Shown here one piece after another: positions 1 to 4,524 of a stretch of 5,359 nucleotides of DNA. The stretch is taken from the NCBI GenBank assembly GCA_003152955.1, contig PMBQ01000187.1, positions 1 through 5,359 of the forward strand. The letters run 5' to 3'. This DNA comes from Candidatus Bathyarchaeota archaeon (GTDB taxonomy: Archaea; Thermoproteota; Bathyarchaeia; 40CM-2-53-6; FEN-987). The notes under the pieces are model-generated. The model ran no database searches, was not told where the DNA came from, and saw nothing but the letters and a program-made list of their open reading frames with translations. How positions within the stretch are numbered: position 1 is the first letter of the stretch; each line of letters starts with the position of its first letter. A program made the translations under genes and the position numbers.

Positions 1-19
1 GTAATTTTTTGGGGAGAAC

Positions 20-110
20 ATGTTACCGGTAAATTGGGGTCAGAATCCCGCGCTACATCTCTGAATTATGGGGGTTCAAACGAGGGTGTGAAGCTAACTC
101 CCCGCACCAA
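20..110 (+). repeat. Dispersed repeat R, copy 1 (about 90 bp)
   Basis: This block matches 2691-2800 in the same orientation. Shared segments in order are TACCGG, AAATTGGGG, CAGAATCCC, CATCT, AATTATGG, TTCAAACGAGGGTG, GAAGCT and CGCACCAA. Copy 1 lacks about 23 bases found in copy 2 after CATCT, and there are several 1-2 base indels. The indels are not multiples of three, so the conservation is not that of a protein. Both copies can form a small hairpin of GGG(G) and CCC(C) around a loop containing CAGAAT. It could be a degenerate mobile-element fragment, a MITE-like repeat or a duplicated non-coding RNA. I do not recognise the family. Confidence 0.75.
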
Positions 111-117
111 TACCATA

Positions 118-250
118 CCTTTGTTTGCGCTGAGTTTAGGCAGATTTTGCGCAGCAAAGGCGAGTTCTAGACACAGGTTTCTTGCTCAGGTTTTCATTTC
201 CTTGAGCGTTGAACCCACGAAATGTGTTTGCTCGGCTGCCTGCTCCGAGT
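118..250 (+). ncRNA. Candidate structured RNA: three tandem hairpins after repeat R1
   Basis: Three stem-loops follow one another. Hairpin A pairs CCTTTG (118-123) with CAAAGG (155-160), continued by TTGCGC (125-130) with GCGCAG (149-154), about 12 pairs with one bulged T. Hairpin B pairs GCTCAGG (184-190) with CCTTGAGC (201-207 used), 7 pairs and a 10-base loop. Hairpin C pairs GCTCGG (230-235) with CCGAGT (245-250), 6 pairs and a 9-base loop. Each contains one G-U wobble that works only in plus-strand RNA; on the minus strand it would be an A-C mismatch. This mildly favours a plus-strand transcript, perhaps beginning in R1. I recognise no RNA family, and RNase P, SRP and 5S signatures are absent. 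It could also be chance or decayed repeat structure. Confidence 0.3.
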
Positions 251-273
251 TCGAATTAGATGCTCTGAGTTCG
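241..273 (+). repeat. Short direct repeat, two 13-base units 20 bases apart
   Basis: TGCTCCGAGTTCG (241-253) is repeated as TGCTCTGAGTTCG (261-273) with one difference and a period of 20 bases. That spacing puts the units on nearly the same DNA face, as in paired regulator sites, but the nearest gene start is almost 500 bases away. It may equally be a local slippage duplication. Confidence 0.45.
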
Positions 274-414
274 CTGCTCGTAGATGGTCATTTCCTTATC
301 TCGGCATAGGCGGTAGCGGTGAGACTAGTCACTCCGCTCGCGGAACGATTGTTTGTTTCTTGTCGCGTGACGTGTTAGGTACTGTCGTATTTGCTCGGGA
401 TGGGTCTGGTTACT

Positions 415-440
415 GTGCGCACCATTAGACTCACACACAC
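415..440 (-). repeat. M motif copy 1 (TG-rich dispersed motif)
   Basis: Read on the minus strand, this is GTGTGTG, a short variable spacer, TCTAATGGTGCG and CAC. It shares TCTAATGGTGCG with copies 3 and 5, and the GTGCGCAC palindrome with copies 2 and 4. The GTG runs and the CAC end let it fold on itself. It lies in non-coding DNA, like all the other copies. Confidence 0.65.
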
Positions 441-499
441 TTTTCGAACGACGAACGAGTCTGTGGATTGTTGTTAGTTGCGTGCGCGAGCGGTCTTCA

Positions 500-516
500 T
501 GGTGCGCACACACACA
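500..516 (+). repeat. M motif copy 2 (partial)
   Basis: TGGTGCGCACACACACA matches the right half of the M family, most closely the copy at 1875-1903. The left GTGTGTG arm is missing. GTGCGC at 482-487 can instead pair with GCGCAC at 503-508. Together with copies 1 and 3, this makes three M elements in alternating orientation within 160 bases. Confidence 0.6.
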
Positions 517-548
517 AAATAGCATGAACGACGGTTCAGATTACGATA

Positions 549-571
549 CTCGCACCATTAGAACCACACAC
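549..571 (-). repeat. M motif copy 3, inverted partner of copy 5
   Basis: On the minus strand this 23-base element is identical to 2642-2664 except for one base: GTGTGTGG, then T instead of C, then TCTAATGGTGCGAG. The two copies are in opposite orientation about 2.1 kb apart and enclose the CDF and arginine decarboxylase genes. No target duplication is obvious at the outer edges. Confidence 0.75.
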
Positions 572-572
572 G

Positions 573-597
573 AATCATCCGATGATTAGGATTCCTA
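573..597. promoter_or_regulatory. Two adjacent inverted repeats upstream of the CDF gene
   Basis: AATCATC-C-GATGATT (573-587) and TAGGA-T-TCCTA (587-597) are perfect odd-length dyads that share a base. They directly follow M copy 3 and lie about 155 bases before the CDF start. Such dyads can bind dimeric regulators, and metal-responsive regulators often control CDF exporters, but I recognise no specific operator. The distance is long for direct repression in archaea. Confidence 0.25.
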
Positions 598-752
598 CTA
601 TCAAGAACACAAGTTATTTCAAATCAGAATAAGTTGGTGAAGACATCATCGCATTGGCTTGGCTTTTCTCCACTGTGCAGATGACGCTGTGACGCGAGGG
701 CAGTGTTAACATACAAGGGTCTAGTCGTTCTGCTTGATCCGCCGGTTTTCCA

Positions 753-1637
753 ATGCATTCCAACACCCATGCATCAAAGACAGCGAAAAACTTGGCAATG
801 GCATTAGTCATAACAGCGTCTTTCTTTGTCATCGAGCTGGTCGGAGGCATCATCACAGGTAGCCTGGCACTCCAGGCCGATGCATTCCATATGCTGACAG
901 ACGTGTCCGCTCTCAGCTATGCTCTCGTAGCAGCATGGCTCGTTCAGAGACCAGCCACTCTCAAGAAAACCTATGGTTACTATCGAGTGGAGATCTTGTC
1001 AGCTTTCCTCAACGGTATCTTCCTCTGGGCGATTATGATTTTCATAATCTATGAGGCCCTCCTGCGGCTCCGACAGCCTTCAAGCGTCCAGAGCATGAAC
1101 ATGCTCATTATAGCAACATTTGGTCTTGTTGCGAACGTAGCTGTCGCAGCAGTCCTTTTCGGGTCAAGAAACGACAATCTGAACGTCAAAGGTGCTTACC
1201 TGCACGTGCTAGCGGATCTCCTCGGTTCAGTGGGGGCCATCTCTGCTGGCTTGACAATGTACCTGACAGGATGGTACCAGGCAGATTCGATTGCCAGCAT
1301 CATGATCGGTGTGCTGGTGTTCTACAGCTCGGGGAAGCTTGTTCAAATTTCTGTAAACATTCTCATGGAGGGCGTTCCTCCTCATATCGACATAGCATCC
1401 TTGCAGCGCAGGATAGCAGGCATAGAAGGCGTAAAGAGTTTTCACGATCTTCACGTGTGGTCCATTTCAGAAGGCAAGATGTGTTGTTTGAGCGCTCACG
1501 TAGTGACGGACGAAGTCACGGACAATAGAGGGCTCCTTACAAAATTGATGAATATTCTAAAGGAGGAGTTTGGAATCGATCACACGACTATACAGATAGA
1601 AGGTGAAGAATACCCGAAATCTCCGAACGAACATTAA
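753..1637 (+). CDS. Zinc-type cation diffusion facilitator (CzcD/ZitB-like efflux transporter)
   Basis: This complete 294-residue protein of the cation diffusion facilitator family should export zinc (or cadmium/cobalt) from the cytoplasm in exchange for protons, acting as a membrane homodimer. The expected six helices span about residues 14-210. The metal site of Zn-type members is intact: H46-x3-D50 in TM2 (DAFHMLTD) and H151-x3-D155 in TM5 (HVLADLLGS). Other family landmarks are YGYYRVEILSAFLNG (74-88) and the cytoplasmic domain from about residue 210, with DLHVWSISEGK and a FGIDHTTIQIE end that matches typical members. The long histidine loop between TM4 and TM5 is absent. The ATG at 753 gives a normal N-terminus of about 13 residues before TM1, with no Shine-Dalgarno site. 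The gene is convergent with arginine decarboxylase. Family assignment is very sure; the metal is inferred. Confidence 0.95.
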   Translation: MHSNTHASKTAKNLAMALVITASFFVIELVGGIITGSLALQADAFHMLTDVSALSYALVAAWLVQRPATLKKTYGYYRVEILSAFLNGIFLWAIMIFIIYEALLRLRQPSSVQSMNMLIIATFGLVANVAVAAVLFGSRNDNLNVKGAYLHVLADLLGSVGAISAGLTMYLTGWYQADSIASIMIGVLVFYSSGKLVQISVNILMEGVPPHIDIASLQRRIAGIEGVKSFHDLHVWSISEGKMCCLSAHVVTDEVTDNRGLLTKLMNILKEEFGIDHTTIQIEGEEYPKSPNEH

Positions 1638-1770
1638 CAAACAAATCTATCTTCATGAAACAAGAACGCGGTCCGCGGCTTATCCGCCTATGGATCACCG
1701 TATGATTCAAATGCCTAAATCCTCAGCTTATCGAGCGCGAGGGACTATAATGTTCGAGCTGATCCTTCCG

Positions 1771-1800
1771 TTTTTCTTTGTAGGTGTAACTTTCTTTTCT
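1771..1800 (+). terminator. T-rich tracts, probable archaeal terminator of the CDF gene
   Basis: TTTTTCTTT (1771-1779) and TTTCTTTTCT (1791-1800) lie 130-160 bases after the CDF stop in the convergent spacer. Archaeal RNA polymerase commonly terminates at oligo-T tracts without needing a hairpin. A small GCGG/CCGC-type foldback lies earlier, near 1669, but has no T run directly after it. This rests on composition only. Confidence 0.35.
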
Positions 1801-1851
1801 ACATCAACTCACATTTCATCGTCGATATCGTTGGTGCGAACATCCGAATTT

Positions 1852-1863
1852 GAACTATAGTTC
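1852..1863. repeat. 12-bp perfect palindrome in the convergent spacer
   Basis: GAACTATAGTTC is self-complementary over 12 bases and lies 11 bases left of M copy 4, downstream of both convergent genes. A 12-bp palindrome is expected about once by chance in a window of this size, so function is doubtful. Confidence 0.3.
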
Positions 1864-1874
1864 TGGTCGGTTTT

Positions 1875-1903
1875 GTGTGTGATACTAGTGGTGCGCACAC
1901 ACA
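1875..1903 (+). repeat. M motif copy 4, hairpin-forming, against the arginine decarboxylase stop
   Basis: GTGTGTG (1875-1881), ATACTAGT, then GGTGCGCACACACA. TGTGTGTG can pair with CACACACA around a 14-base loop, and the inner GTGCGCAC is itself palindromic. It ends 5 bases from the stop codon of the minus-strand arginine decarboxylase gene, so it falls in that gene's 3' UTR and could affect RNA 3'-end formation or stability. No T run follows on the minus strand, so a classical terminator is not supported. Confidence 0.6.
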
Positions 1904-1908
1904 GCGGA

Positions 1909-2457
1909 CTAAATCATTATGGCAGCCGCGATCGCGGTAGTCCACAGTCCGTCCTTGTTACCTTCTGCTGATTGGCATATGTTTCTGGTGGTGACCCTCA
2001 TGCCTGATATGTTCCATATCTCTTGCTTGATGTCCCAAGCGTTGTCAACATCAAACGGCACGCCATATGTCGACGCGAGCATTGAAGCAGCCAGGTCTTC
2101 GGCGTAATCCCCAGCTTTCTCCTGCGTTTGACCATATGACTTGTGTTCAGACAGGTAACCGTACACTGTTCTGTCGTACGGTAGTGCCATACCTATGGCT
2201 GCAGCCATCAGCCTGTTCGGCTCATTCGTGTCAATCCGGCTCATTACGCAGAACAGTATTTGACCAGGTTTCAGAAGTTGCAAGACCTCGTTCCTCGGCA
2301 ATACGTTGCAGTTGGGAGGTACGATGCTTGACACGTAGACGAGGTTATAGGCGGCTATGCCTGCATCGCGAAGTGCCAATTCGAAACTTGTCAGTTTTTC
2401 TTTGTGGGTACCGACGCCCTTTGTGAGGAATATCTTCTCTGGAATGTTGACGTTCAA
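1909..2457 (-). CDS. pdaD: Pyruvoyl-dependent arginine decarboxylase
   Basis: This complete 182-residue proenzyme should convert arginine to agmatine in the cytoplasm, feeding polyamine synthesis and, in many archaea, agmatidine in tRNA-Ile2. The family self-cleaves at a Ser-Ser bond to make its pyruvoyl cofactor. Here YVSSIVPP places cleavage between S43 and S44, giving a ~43-residue beta and a ~139-residue alpha chain. N38 (NLVYVSS) and E104 (GYLSEH) align by motif with the active-site N47 and E109 of the Methanocaldococcus jannaschii enzyme. FLTKGVGTHKEKLTSFELALRDAGI and the TNEPNRLMAAAIG block also fit the family. Only TTG at 2457 is available as a start: it directly follows an in-frame TAA, and no ATG or GTG precedes the conserved residues. 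No Shine-Dalgarno site is visible. Neighbours suggest no operon. Identity is very sure; the start is fairly sure. Confidence 0.95.
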   Translation of the reverse strand: MNVNIPEKIFLTKGVGTHKEKLTSFELALRDAGIAAYNLVYVSSIVPPNCNVLPRNEVLQLLKPGQILFCVMSRIDTNEPNRLMAAAIGMALPYDRTVYGYLSEHKSYGQTQEKAGDYAEDLAASMLASTYGVPFDVDNAWDIKQEIWNISGMRVTTRNICQSAEGNKDGLWTTAIAAAIMI

Positions 2458-2641
2458 TTAGGATACGATCAACAATGCTTCTTGGACATTTTTCAAGGTT
2501 GTCATTAGTCATAGCACGCCTAGTGTGTTCAGTAACAACAGTTGCTCTACCTGATCCATGCTGACGCTAGCAGTCGAGTCTGTTGGTGAGCGAGGACCTT
2601 GAGTAGGTCGTGTATTAGGACATCCTTCTTGGACTATGATT

Positions 2642-2664
2642 GTGTGTGGCTCTAATGGTGCGAG
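2642..2664 (+). repeat. M motif copy 5, inverted partner of copy 3
   Basis: GTGTGTGG-C-TCTAATGGTGCGAG matches copy 3 (549-571, opposite strand) at 22 of 23 bases. It lies 27 bases left of repeat R2 and about 185 bases upstream of the arginine decarboxylase start. GGTGCGAGCACC (2658-2669) is a nearly perfect dyad inside its right end. Confidence 0.75.
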
Positions 2665-2690
2665 CACCCGAAATTGAATCGGCCTATATG

Positions 2691-2800
2691 TACCGGCAAA
2701 ATTGGGGCCAGAATCCCCTGCCCCATCTAAGACACTGACTGTGGCCAAAGGCTGCGAATTATGGAATTCAAACGAGGGTGAAGCTACTCCCCCGCACCAA
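2691..2800 (+). repeat. Dispersed repeat R, copy 2 (about 110 bp)
   Basis: This is the longer copy of the repeat seen at 20-110, in the same orientation. It contains about 23 extra bases after CATCT (roughly 2729-2751), including a GGCC-AAA-GGCT foldback. TGGGGC (2703-2708) can pair with GCCCCA (2720-2725); the alternative GGGG/CCCC hairpin around CAGAAT is the one both copies share. CCTATATG at about 2683-2690, just before it, resembles an archaeal TATA box and could drive a short RNA, but that is speculative. The first bases align (ATGTACCGG here, ATGTTACCGG in copy 1); similarity ends after CGCACCAA. Confidence 0.75.
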
Positions 2801-2824
2801 CAATTACCGATCCAAGGGGAGGGG

Positions 2825-2864
2825 TGGGGAAAGACAGTTTTTTCCCAGTGCTTGCCAGCTGGCA
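2825..2864. repeat. Hairpin plus 12-bp palindrome after R2
   Basis: TGGGGAAA (2825-2832) pairs with TTTTCCCA (2840-2847) around GACAGTT, 8 pairs with one wobble. TGCCAGCTGGCA (2853-2864) follows and is a perfect palindrome. Like copy 1, this copy of R is thus followed by foldback DNA, although the sequences differ. No T run follows the stem on either strand, so it is not a clear terminator. Confidence 0.4.
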
Positions 2865-2938
2865 CCTGGTTGCAGCATAGAAACGCTCAGTACGCTAGCT
2901 TCCGTCGAATCTAACCTCAATGGATCAGCGTGGCAACT

Positions 2939-2977
2939 TGCAGAATACTGTGCCTCTGCAGGCTTGTTGAAGAAGCC
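2939..2977. repeat. Two adjacent hairpins just beyond the thioredoxin stop
   Basis: TGCAGA (2939-2944) pairs with TCTGCA (2955-2960), and GGCTT (2961-2965) directly abuts it and pairs with AAGCC (2973-2977). On the minus strand they begin 19 bases after the thioredoxin stop and would lie in its 3' UTR. They could stabilise or help end that transcript, but no oligo-T follows, so a terminator is only one possibility. Confidence 0.35.
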
Positions 2978-2995
2978 GTTATCAGATCTGAAGCT

Positions 2996-3301
2996 CTATG
3001 ACTTGATTGATTTTCGCTGGCCCAATGACTTGATTATCGCTGCACGGTATTTGCCTTTGGTTTTGGATCCGATCATCCGGTCAACTTCACGTCCACCCAC
3101 CACGAAAACTACCGTAGGTAAACTGTACACTCGATACTTCTCGACCAGTGCTGAATCAGTATCAACATTTACTCTGATAAGGCGTAGCTTGCCTTCAAAC
3201 TCATGAGCCAGATCTGCTACTATGGGGGATACTCTCAAACAGGGGGCGCACCAGTCGGCATAGAATTCTAACAGAACGGCTCTCTTGGAATTCATCGACA
3301 C
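2996..3301 (-). CDS. Small thioredoxin with WCAPC active site
   Basis: This complete 101-residue single-domain thioredoxin should reduce disulfides in cytoplasmic proteins; it has no signal peptide or membrane segment. Visible landmarks are the LLEFYADWCAPC active-site strand with C18 and C21, the VNVDTD strand, and the cis-proline in SLPTVVFVVGG before the last strands. The usual motif is WCGPC; here alanine replaces glycine, a change known in some thioredoxins and likely to tune the redox potential. The longest frame starts at GTG 3301, but ATG at 3295 (residue 3) is equally plausible; neither has a Shine-Dalgarno site. The gene stands alone, divergent from the membrane protein at 3577, and a palindrome lies 14 bases upstream. 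The reductase partner is not in the window. Fold and activity are sure; the physiological target is unknown. Confidence 0.93.
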   Translation of the reverse strand: MSMNSKRAVLLEFYADWCAPCLRVSPIVADLAHEFEGKLRLIRVNVDTDSALVEKYRVYSLPTVVFVVGGREVDRMIGSKTKGKYRAAIIKSLGQRKSIKS

Positions 3302-3314
3302 ACCGTTAAATTGT

Positions 3315-3326
3315 GTGACCGGTCAC
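3315..3326. promoter_or_regulatory. 12-bp palindrome upstream of thioredoxin, possible operator
   Basis: GTGACCGGTCAC is a perfect palindrome 14 bases before the GTG start (20 before the ATG) of the thioredoxin gene. A repressor bound here would block the start region of a short-leader transcript. Position is the only support; the motif matches no operator I can name, and one such palindrome per window is expected by chance. Confidence 0.3.
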
Positions 3327-3340
3327 TCGGTGATCTGTCC

Positions 3341-3457
3341 AGCCAAAAAGACCTTCGGTATATCGACAAACGGTCTGGCTTTGCCTCTCACGCCGCCCAA
3401 AGTCCTCCGAAAGGCGGCGTTGAGGCACGTCTCCAGGCAATCACCACGCGTTGCTTG
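3341..3457. ncRNA. Candidate structured RNA or leader: three consecutive hairpins
   Basis: Three stems occupy nearly the whole 117 bases. Stem 1: AGCCA (3341-3345) and GACC (3350-3353), separated by an AAAA bulge, pair with GGTC-TGGCT (3372-3380). Stem 2: TGCCTC (3382-3387) and ACGCCGCC (3390-3397) pair with GGCGGCGT (3413-3420) and GAGGCA (3422-3427), 14 Watson-Crick pairs with a small internal loop. Stem 3: CAGGCAA (3434-3440) pairs with TTGCTTG (3451-3457), with one wobble valid only on the plus strand. The strand is undecided. On minus it would be the 5' leader of thioredoxin, with an AT-rich box (3476-3495) about 25 bases before stem 3. On plus, GTTAAATTG (3305-3313) is similarly placed before stem 1. 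I recognise no riboswitch or RNA family. Confidence 0.45.
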
Positions 3458-3475
3458 TCTGCACACCGATCGACT

Positions 3476-3495
3476 CAATATTAACAATAAATCAC
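3476..3495. promoter_or_regulatory. AT-rich box, possible TATA element in the divergent spacer
   Basis: CAATATTAACAATAAATCAC is the most AT-rich stretch between the divergent thioredoxin and membrane-protein genes. Read on minus, it contains TTTATTG and TTAATATTG and would place a start near 3457-3464, the edge of the hairpin cluster. Read on plus, it would give a leader of about 65 bases for the membrane protein. Consensus match is only fair. Confidence 0.3.
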
Positions 3496-3576
3496 ACTTC
3501 AAACCAACAGATTCCCATGAATTTGTTAATTGGTTTCATTACGTCGAGAGGACTACGCTGAAGTTGTTGTCCCCCC

Positions 3577-4287
3577 TTGTATCTGCCCGTTTTTCGTCCG
3601 CCTAGACCAATAGGTGTTACCGTTCTCGCGGTCTTGGAGATCATTGCTGGCATAGTTGACATACTCTTCGGACTTTTGTTCATCGCAGTCTATTTCCTGG
3701 CCGTTACGATTCTAGGAATGGGGGCATCGAGTTTTGGGTTTTTCCTAGTTCCGATGATTGTTTTGTTCTTCGTGGTTGGATTCCTGTCATTTATCCTGAG
3801 TTATGGACTTTGGACAGGTCGGGGGTGGGCTTGGGTTTCAGCCATCGTCCTCGCGATCATCGGGGTGGTTACGAGCTTCATCGGGCTCCTGTTTGGAAGC
3901 TACCTGAACATAATTCCAATAGTTTTCTACGTGATGATCTTGGTATACCTCGGCACTCGTAACGTGCGTGCGTTCTTTGGTCGCGGATCCCCGTACTGGC
4001 CTCCGCCGCCAGCATTCCCCAGCGGCCCCTATCCACCGCCATACGCGCCAGGTGTGCAACCTGGATATGCGCCCTATCCGCAGAGCGCGCCGTCACCGTA
4101 CGGGCCCGTTATGCCGCCGGCATATCCTCCATTTCCACAGAACGTGCAACCACCCTACTATCCTGAACAACCGTCGGGTATTGCTTTTCAGCAGCCTTTT
4201 CGAAGGACTGGAATGTGTCCGGTATGTCTTTCACCGGTCGACCTCAGCGCAGGCCAATGCCCCCGTTGTGGCTCACGATTACGATAG
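3577..4287 (+). CDS. Four-helix membrane protein with Pro/Tyr-rich linker and C-terminal zinc ribbon
   Basis: This 236-residue protein has unknown function. About four hydrophobic helices (roughly 13-45, 54-76, 83-106, 110-127) are followed by a proline/tyrosine-rich linker (about 138-205, with many PPY, PYxP and PAYPPFP units). The C-terminal zinc ribbon has C214-x2-C217 and C228-x2-C231 spaced by ten residues. The N-terminal RPIGVTVLAVLEIIAGI resembles a recurrent archaeal and bacterial membrane-protein opening. The tail is probably cytoplasmic, since the loop following the last helix is basic (TRNVRAFFGR), and may recruit partners. The first available start is TTG at 3577; an in-frame TGA lies 18 bases upstream, and no ATG precedes helix 1. 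No Shine-Dalgarno site is visible. The gene is alone, 237 bases before the glycosyltransferase. Domain architecture is clear; any role is inference. Confidence 0.85.
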   Translation: MYLPVFRPPRPIGVTVLAVLEIIAGIVDILFGLLFIAVYFLAVTILGMGASSFGFFLVPMIVLFFVVGFLSFILSYGLWTGRGWAWVSAIVLAIIGVVTSFIGLLFGSYLNIIPIVFYVMILVYLGTRNVRAFFGRGSPYWPPPPAFPSGPYPPPYAPGVQPGYAPYPQSAPSPYGPVMPPAYPPFPQNVQPPYYPEQPSGIAFQQPFRRTGMCPVCLSPVDLSAGQCPRCGSRLR

Positions 4288-4524
4288 CTGCTGACTTGCA
4301 TGCGATAGTTCGAACAAGTTCAAGAACTGAACCGCAGTGTCCGTTCCCAACCTTGATGTTTGGATCTGGATCGCTTTGTTCAAAGCACGCTAAAGATGTG
4401 AATGAGTATCTAGTGCATCTGGAGACTGATCTACTGCAATTAGCACCAACGTGTTGCATACCGAAGGGATTGAAATGTCGGCGCATGTGAATTTGAATCC
4501 GTTGATAAACAAGTAGTGTACTAA

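Larger units (their letters stand above)
1..752. other. Gene-free, repeat- and hairpin-rich intergenic region
   Basis: I find no credible protein gene here. The open frames of 60-90 codons have no recognisable motifs, overlap each other on both strands and run through repeats. The stretch holds dispersed repeat R1, three strong hairpins after it, a short direct repeat, three M motifs and two adjacent dyads before the CDF gene. It has no tRNA or rRNA signature: there is no cloverleaf, and the single GGTTCAAA near 74 lacks a matching acceptor stem. The last 150 bases probably contain the CDF promoter. A weak TATA-like TTAACATAC lies at about 706-714, some 40 bases before the ATG. Confidence 0.6.
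2458..2995. other. Gene-free region between arginine decarboxylase and thioredoxin
   Basis: This 538-base stretch should contain the arginine decarboxylase promoter at its left end and the thioredoxin 3' end at its right. It holds M copy 5, repeat R2 and several hairpins. Reading frames of 70-140 codons exist on both strands but run through R2, whose sister copy differs by frame-breaking indels, and they show no known domain. No clear TATA box is visible for arginine decarboxylase; CTTGAAAAATG on the minus strand, about 30-40 bases before the TTG, is a weak candidate. Confidence 0.6.

Noticed and set aside
61..110. GGTTCAAA followed by CGCACCA as a possible tRNA T-arm and CCA end
   Set aside because: No T-stem, anticodon arm or acceptor pairing could be built, and R2 does not keep GGTTC.
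34..309. Plus-strand open frame of 91 codons through R1 and the hairpins
   Set aside because: No domain or family resemblance; it begins inside a repeat whose other copy has frame-breaking indels.
415..571. M copies 1-3 as a small CRISPR array
   Set aside because: Copies alternate in orientation, vary in length and have irregular spacing, unlike CRISPR repeats.
20..2800. Complete composite transposon
   Set aside because: No transposase, integrase or clear target-site duplication is visible, so only repeat bracketing can be claimed.
2509..2865. Minus-strand frame of 118 codons, and plus-strand frames at 2702-2914 and 2778-3206
   Set aside because: They overlap on opposite strands and pass through R2; one overlaps the thioredoxin gene, and none has known motifs.
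3285..3605. Plus-strand frame of 106 codons across the divergent spacer
   Set aside because: It covers the strong hairpins and both neighbouring gene starts and has no protein-like pattern.
4244..4486. Minus-strand frame of 80 codons between the zinc-ribbon protein and the glycosyltransferase
   Set aside because: It overlaps the end of the zinc-ribbon gene and has no recognisable motif; probably a shadow.
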